Origin: an uncultured Muribaculaceae bacterium
Lineage (GTDB): Bacteria; Bacteroidota; Bacteroidia; Bacteroidales; Muribaculaceae
NCBI GenBank assembly: GCA_910588245.1
Contig: CAJUQP010000001.1
Span: 196,204-260,203 of the forward strand
Length of the DNA stretch: 64,000 bases
Direction of reading: 5' to 3'
Below, piece after piece: positions 59,796 through 64,000 of this stretch. Every line of letters starts with the position of its first letter. Within the stretch, counting starts at the first letter, position 1. The notes under the pieces were generated by a model that did no database searches, was not told where the DNA came from, and worked only from the letters and a program-made list of their open reading frames with translations. The position numbers and the translations under genes are program-made.

Positions 59796-59872
59796 CTCCT
59801 TGGAAGAAATACGGCCTTTCCTCATTTTTGCTCTCCAGGGAACGGCCGGATTTAACAAGAAACCTTTAGAAC

Positions 59873-62476
59873 ATGCAAGGAGACGACAAGATTATTCCGA
59901 TAAACATCGAATCGGAAATGAAGAGCGCCTATATCGACTACTCCATGTCGGTGATAGTGTCGCGTGCCCTGCCGGATGTCAGAGACGGCTTCAAGCCCGT
60001 CCATCGTAGAGTGCTGTATGGCATGAACGAACTCGGGAACTTCTATTCCGGCGACACCAAGAAATCAGCACGTATCGTAGGTGAGGTGATGGGTAAATAT
60101 CACCCCCACGGTGATTCTTCCATATATTTCACAATGGTCAGGATGGCTCAGGAGTGGTCGTTAAGATATCCCCTTGTCTTCGGACAGGGAAACTTCGGCT
60201 CTATCGACGGAGACTCCCCCGCCGCCATGCGTTACACTGAGGTCAAGCTTGCTCGTATGGGAGAGGAGATGTTGCGTGACATCGACGCTGACACAGTGGA
60301 TTTTGTCCCGAACTTCGACAATACTCTCTCTGAGCCGTCAGTGCTTCCGACACGCATCCCCAATCTCCTCGTTAACGGAGCTTCCGGCATCGCTGTCGGC
60401 ATGGCGACAAATATGCCTCCACACAACCTCACCGAGTCGCTCAACGCTTCAGTCGCACTCATCGACAATCCCGATATCGATGTAGAGGGCCTTATGGAAT
60501 TTGTCAAGGCTCCCGATTTCCCCACCGGAGGTGAGATATTCGGGCTCCAGGGCGTAAAAGACGCTTTCACAACAGGCCGCGGACGCATCCTGATACGCGC
60601 AAAAGCGGAGATTGAAAGCGACGGATCACATGATCAGATCATTATTTCCGAGATCCCTTACGGAGTGGTCAAGAACGATCTTGTGAAGAGCATCGCCGAT
60701 CTTGTGGAGGAGAAAAAGATTGACGGCATTGCCGACATCACCGATACTTCCGCCAGAGGACAGATGCATATTGCCATCGACATCAAGAGAGACGCCAACG
60801 CCAAGGTCATCCTGAATAAGCTTTTCAAGATGACTCAGCTTCAGACATCGTTCAGCGTCAATAATGTGGCTCTTGTCAACGGCCGTCCGAAGACTCTCAA
60901 TCTGAAAGAACTCCTTCAGGCATTTGTAGATCACCGTCACGATGTGGTGATACGTCGCACCCGATATGAACTTCGAAAAGCTGAAGAACGCGCCCATATC
61001 CTGAAAGGATTGATGATCGCCTGCGATAATATTGACGAAGTGATTTCCATAATCCGCTCAAGCCAGACAACCGACGAGGCTCGCTCTCGTCTTTCAGACA
61101 GGTTCGGGCTTGATGAGATACAGACAAGAGCAATCGTGGAGATGCGTCTCCGTCAGCTCACTGGCCTGGAAATGGAAAAACTGCGCGCCGAATATGACGA
61201 TCTCATGAAACTGATCGCCCATTTGAATGACATCCTTAACAATGATGAGGTTTGCCGTGATGTCATGAAACAGGAGCTCATTGAGATCCGGGATAAGTAC
61301 GGCGACGAGCGACGCACAAAGATCAACATGTTCTCCGGCGATCTTAACGCTGAGGATTTCTATCCTGACGATGAGATGATAATCACCATCTCACATCTCG
61401 GATACATCAAGCGCACTCCCCTTTCTGAATTCCGTGCGCAGCATCGTGGTGGCGTCGGAGCCAAAGGAAGCGACACGCGTGATTCCGACTTCATCGAGCA
61501 TATTTATCCGGCCTCCAACCACAATTATATGCTATTCTTCACCCAGAAGGGACGTTGTTACTGGCTTAAGGTGTATGAGATTCCGGAATGTGCGAAAAAC
61601 TCAAAGGGACGTGCGATCCAGAATCTTCTCAACATCGAGGCCGACGACTGTGTCAACGCCTTTATCCGGGTGAAACATCTCAACGATAAGGAATACATTA
61701 ACACTCACAACCTTATTTTCTGCACGAAAAAAGGTGTTATCAAGAAGACTTCACTCGAGGCTTACTCACGCCCCAGAGCAAATGGAGTCAACGCGATTAT
61801 AATCCGGGAAGACGACCAGCTCATTCAGGTTAGGCTTACTGACGGGAATGCAGAGATCATTCTCGCCAACAAAGAGGGCCGCGCCATAAGATTCCATGAG
61901 AGTAAAGTCCGTGAAATGGGAAGGATGTCCACAGGCGTGAGAGGTATGACTCTCGGCGATGGAAACGATGAGGTTGTAGGAATGATAACAATGACCGGAG
62001 CTCCCGACGAAACCGTAATGGTTGTGTCGCAAAACGGATATGGCAAGCGTTCCCCCCTCGAAGACTACCGTGTGACCAACCGCGGAGGCAAGGGAGTGAA
62101 GACGCTTAACATCACGGATAAAACCGGAGATCTGGTTGCGATTAAGAATGTCAACGACTCCAACGACCTCATGATAATCAATCAGAGCGGGATCACCCTG
62201 CGTCTCCCTGTGGCTGGCATAAGGGTGATGGGACGCGCGACCCAGGGTGTGCGCCTTATCGATCTTACAAAACGTGGCGACACAATCGCTTCCGTGTGCA
62301 AGGTCAACTCCGATCCTGAGGAGGAGGTCGAAAAGGAGATGGCCGACGAAAAAGCCGATATGCCCGAGATGACTAATGAAGACATCTCAGATATGGCTGA
62401 TGTCCCCGTCACTGAGACTGAGGAGCCTGAATCCGATGACAGAGAAGTCGGACCTGATTCTGAAGAGATAGAATAA
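59873..62476 (+). CDS. gyrA: DNA gyrase subunit A
   Basis: GyrA is the DNA-cleaving subunit of gyrase. The 867-residue protein shows ALPDVRDGFKPVHRRVLYGM, the quinolone-interacting region YHPHGDSSIYFTMVRMAQ (Ser82; the position of E. coli Asp87 is Phe86 here), the catalytic Tyr121 in AAMRYTEVKL, and the C-terminal beta-pinwheel with its GyrA-box-like repeats (QHRGGVGAKG, RGMTLGDGNDEV, NRGGKGVKTL). The acidic tail is longer than usual. It has a good promoter and is followed by a TPR gene after 28 bp. Confidence 0.97.
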   Translation: MQGDDKIIPINIESEMKSAYIDYSMSVIVSRALPDVRDGFKPVHRRVLYGMNELGNFYSGDTKKSARIVGEVMGKYHPHGDSSIYFTMVRMAQEWSLRYPLVFGQGNFGSIDGDSPAAMRYTEVKLARMGEEMLRDIDADTVDFVPNFDNTLSEPSVLPTRIPNLLVNGASGIAVGMATNMPPHNLTESLNASVALIDNPDIDVEGLMEFVKAPDFPTGGEIFGLQGVKDAFTTGRGRILIRAKAEIESDGSHDQIIISEIPYGVVKNDLVKSIADLVEEKKIDGIADITDTSARGQMHIAIDIKRDANAKVILNKLFKMTQLQTSFSVNNVALVNGRPKTLNLKELLQAFVDHRHDVVIRRTRYELRKAEERAHILKGLMIACDNIDEVISIIRSSQTTDEARSRLSDRFGLDEIQTRAIVEMRLRQLTGLEMEKLRAEYDDLMKLIAHLNDILNNDEVCRDVMKQELIEIRDKYGDERRTKINMFSGDLNAEDFYPDDEMIITISHLGYIKRTPLSEFRAQHRGGVGAKGSDTRDSDFIEHIYPASNHNYMLFFTQKGRCYWLKVYEIPECAKNSKGRAIQNLLNIEADDCVNAFIRVKHLNDKEYINTHNLIFCTKKGVIKKTSLEAYSRPRANGVNAIIIREDDQLIQVRLTDGNAEIILANKEGRAIRFHESKVREMGRMSTGVRGMTLGDGNDEVVGMITMTGAPDETVMVVSQNGYGKRSPLEDYRVTNRGGKGVKTLNITDKTGDLVAIKNVNDSNDLMIINQSGITLRLPVAGIRVMGRATQGVRLIDLTKRGDTIASVCKVNSDPEEEVEKEMADEKADMPEMTNEDISDMADVPVTETEEPESDDREVGPDSEEIE

Positions 62477-62504
62477 ACAATCATCAACCTTCATAAATTT
62501 AGAT

Positions 62505-63728
62505 ATGAAAAAAGTATTTGCTTTTGCGCTTTGTATCGCAGCCATAGGGTCTGCCGGCGCACAGAAGGCCAATGTCGACCAGGCCAGCAAGCTGGCCGGC
62601 AAGACCGATCAGCTTAACAATGCCCGCAACCTGATCAAACAGGCCATGGAGAACCCTGAGACCCAGAACGATGCCCGCACATATTTTGTCGCCGGCCAAA
62701 TCGAGCTGGACGCTTATGACAACGCGACGAAAGCGAAGATGATCAATCCCGACGATCCCTCCGCAAAACCCGCTGTCATGGCCGACGAGCTCATGAATGC
62801 TTATAAGTATTTTCTCAAGGCTCTTCCCCTCGACAGTCTGCCCGACGCCAAAGGGAAAGTGAAGCCCAAATACTCCAAAGACATCCTCAACAAAGTAGCC
62901 GGCCATGCCAATGATTTCTTCACGGCAGGTGCTAACTATTTCAACGAAAAGATGTATTATCCCCAGGCTTACGAGGCATTCACCGTATACGGTGATCTTC
63001 CCGCTTCTGGAATGATGGGCAAAGCTGCCGCGCTTATTCCTGCCGAGCAGATTGCCACGGCATATTTCAACGCTGGCCTTTCCGCATACTCCGGAAATGC
63101 TGTTGAAGAGAGCGCCGCAGCTTTCAAGAAAGCTCGTCAGGCCGGATATGAGCAGCCCGAAGCATACATCTATGAGATAGCATGCTGGCAGACTCTCGCC
63201 CAGCGCGATGAGAGCCGTTCGGCTGAGGCTCAGAAACAGATCATGGATGTTGCCAAGGCCGGTCACGAGAAATTCGGTCTCGAGCAGTCTATATTCATCA
63301 ACAACATGATCAATTCTCTCGTTGTCGACGGAAAAATCCAAGAAGCCCTCGACGAGCTCAATAAGGTGATTGCCGCCAATCCTGACAACGCCAACCTTCT
63401 CGGACTCCGCGGATATGTATATGACCGTCAGGAGAACGATGACGCATCTGAGGCAGACTACCGTAAGGCCGCATCGATGTCGGGCGTAGACTTCGAGACC
63501 CTTAAAAACGCCAGCAAGAAGATCTTCCGCATTGGCACAAAGAAATGGGATGCCATCGAAGGTGCGTCCGCTGAGGCCGCACAGGCTCGCAAGGATGTGA
63601 AGACCAATTATTTCGACGCTGCCAAACAGATCGCCGAGCAGGCTCAGGCCATGAAAGCTGACGACTCTGATCTCCAGTCGCTCATGGAGAGCATCAACTA
63701 TGTGCTTGAGACATACTTCAATAATTGA
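62505..63728 (+). CDS. Exported TPR-repeat protein
   Basis: This 407-residue protein has a signal peptide (KKVFAFALCIAAIGSAGA) and is nearly all helical, with TPR-like pairs (ATAYFNAGLSAYSGNAVEES, AAAFKKARQAGYEQPEAYI, EALDELNKVIAANPDNANLL and YVYDRQENDDASEADYRKAA). No enzyme motif is present. It is probably a periplasmic scaffold. It is co-transcribed with gyrA, 28 bp downstream, and ends in a terminator. The link to gyrase function is unclear. Confidence 0.88.
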   Translation: MKKVFAFALCIAAIGSAGAQKANVDQASKLAGKTDQLNNARNLIKQAMENPETQNDARTYFVAGQIELDAYDNATKAKMINPDDPSAKPAVMADELMNAYKYFLKALPLDSLPDAKGKVKPKYSKDILNKVAGHANDFFTAGANYFNEKMYYPQAYEAFTVYGDLPASGMMGKAAALIPAEQIATAYFNAGLSAYSGNAVEESAAAFKKARQAGYEQPEAYIYEIACWQTLAQRDESRSAEAQKQIMDVAKAGHEKFGLEQSIFINNMINSLVVDGKIQEALDELNKVIAANPDNANLLGLRGYVYDRQENDDASEADYRKAASMSGVDFETLKNASKKIFRIGTKKWDAIEGASAEAAQARKDVKTNYFDAAKQIAEQAQAMKADDSDLQSLMESINYVLETYFNN

Positions 63729-63751
63729 TTTTTCAATCTCACAGTCAAAGG

Positions 63752-63781
63752 CGGGGCTCCCTATGGGGTCCCGTTTTTTTA
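63752..63781 (+). terminator. Intrinsic terminator of gyrA-TPR
   Basis: CGGGGCTCC (63752-63760) pairs with GGGGTCCCG (63765-63773), with two G-U pairs and a CTAT loop, followed by a run of eight T. Confidence 0.88.
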
Positions 63782-63786
63782 TTCCC

Positions 63787-64000
63787 CTACTTGTCTTTCA
63801 GACTTGAATCAACTGACTGCACCGTTGCCTTCGCATAGTGTTTTATCATTGTTTCCCTCAGACAGGGAGACGCCAAGCGCATTTCCTTCTTCTGGTAGTT
63901 GTTGTGATCCACGCCTGAGGGCGTTTTCTTCACCGGCACCAGAAAACTAAGAGGTTGTTTAAAAACGATTGTTAACGGAAGTGAGTTTGCGAAGGGTAAT
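63787..64000 (-). CDS. Possible C-terminal part of an unidentified protein (runs off the right edge)
   Basis: On the minus strand a frame is open from the window edge to a TAG at 63787-63789, giving about 70 codons without a stop. The translation ends VKKTPSGVDHNNYQKKEM and then KHYAKATVQSVDSSLKDK. I do not recognise it. It could be the end of a real gene or a chance frame. The last 50 bases contain GAGGTTGTTTAAAAAC, a sequence reminiscent of insertion-sequence ends, so it may also be cut by a mobile element. Confidence 0.3.
   Translation of the reverse strand, partial: LPFANSLPLTIVFKQPLSFLVPVKKTPSGVDHNNYQKKEMRLASPCLRETMIKHYAKATVQSVDSSLKDK

Overview
The window looks like a chromosomal segment of a gut-type Bacteroidales bacterium, possibly Muribaculaceae. 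The evidence is Bacteroidetes-type promoters (TTG, 20 bp spacer, TAnnTTTG) in front of several genes, a BT_3928-family DoxX protein, a DUF1599 protein, a FeoA-FeoB fusion, a type B T9SS sorting domain and a UVR-containing ClpC. I see no tRNA, rRNA, CRISPR array or complete insertion sequence. Most of the window is housekeeping.

Layout. 0-4 kb (minus strand): the 5' end of nspC, uvrD, then an HSDR_N-type nuclease-fold protein abutting an S1/P1 nuclease. 4.2-8.8 kb: an AT-rich accessory block with a GNAT protein behind a structured leader, a gene-poor stretch of about 0.9 kb, an XRE-type regulator and a secreted protein with a T9SS type B sorting domain. 8.9-11.8 kb: a first uvrA. 12.2-16.3 kb: a 1366-residue AlbA_2 (Schlafen-type) protein with no recognised partner. 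16.4-18.9 kb (minus): a membrane-anchored MurF-like ligase behind an alpha/beta hydrolase. 19.1-24.1 kb: recJ-recQ-umuC. 24.1-28.2 kb (minus): a second uvrA, a small lipoprotein and an Arg/His/Pro-rich secreted protein. 28.3-31.6 kb (minus): nadC-yraN-PIF1 helicase. 31.6-34 kb: rlmH convergent with DUF1599-BT_3928. 34.2-36.1 kb: aguA-aguB. 36.2-44 kb: mreB-mreC-mreD-mrdA-rodA and three further genes, behind a long leader with several hairpins. 44-46 kb (minus): tpiA-SPOR-folE. 46.2-50.3 kb: uvrB-ygiQ. 50.3-56 kb: an S9 peptidase, feoAB, ygbA and a GNAT gene. 56.1-59.3 kb (minus): two tandem small membrane proteins and clpC, with a 68-bp perfect palindrome between them. 59.8-63.7 kb: gyrA and a TPR protein.

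Themes. DNA repair is heavily represented: uvrD, two uvrA, uvrB, recJ, recQ, umuC and a PIF1-type helicase. The elongasome operon (mre/mrd/rod) and a MurF-like ligase serve the cell wall. nspC and aguAB serve polyamine synthesis.

The best candidates for something undescribed are the AlbA_2 protein, the multi-hairpin mreB leader, the paralogous pair of 60-residue membrane proteins, the XRE regulator/T9SS-cargo pair, and the two large symmetric DNA elements (the uvrD leader dyad and the 68-bp palindrome). I do not see a clear multi-gene novel system.
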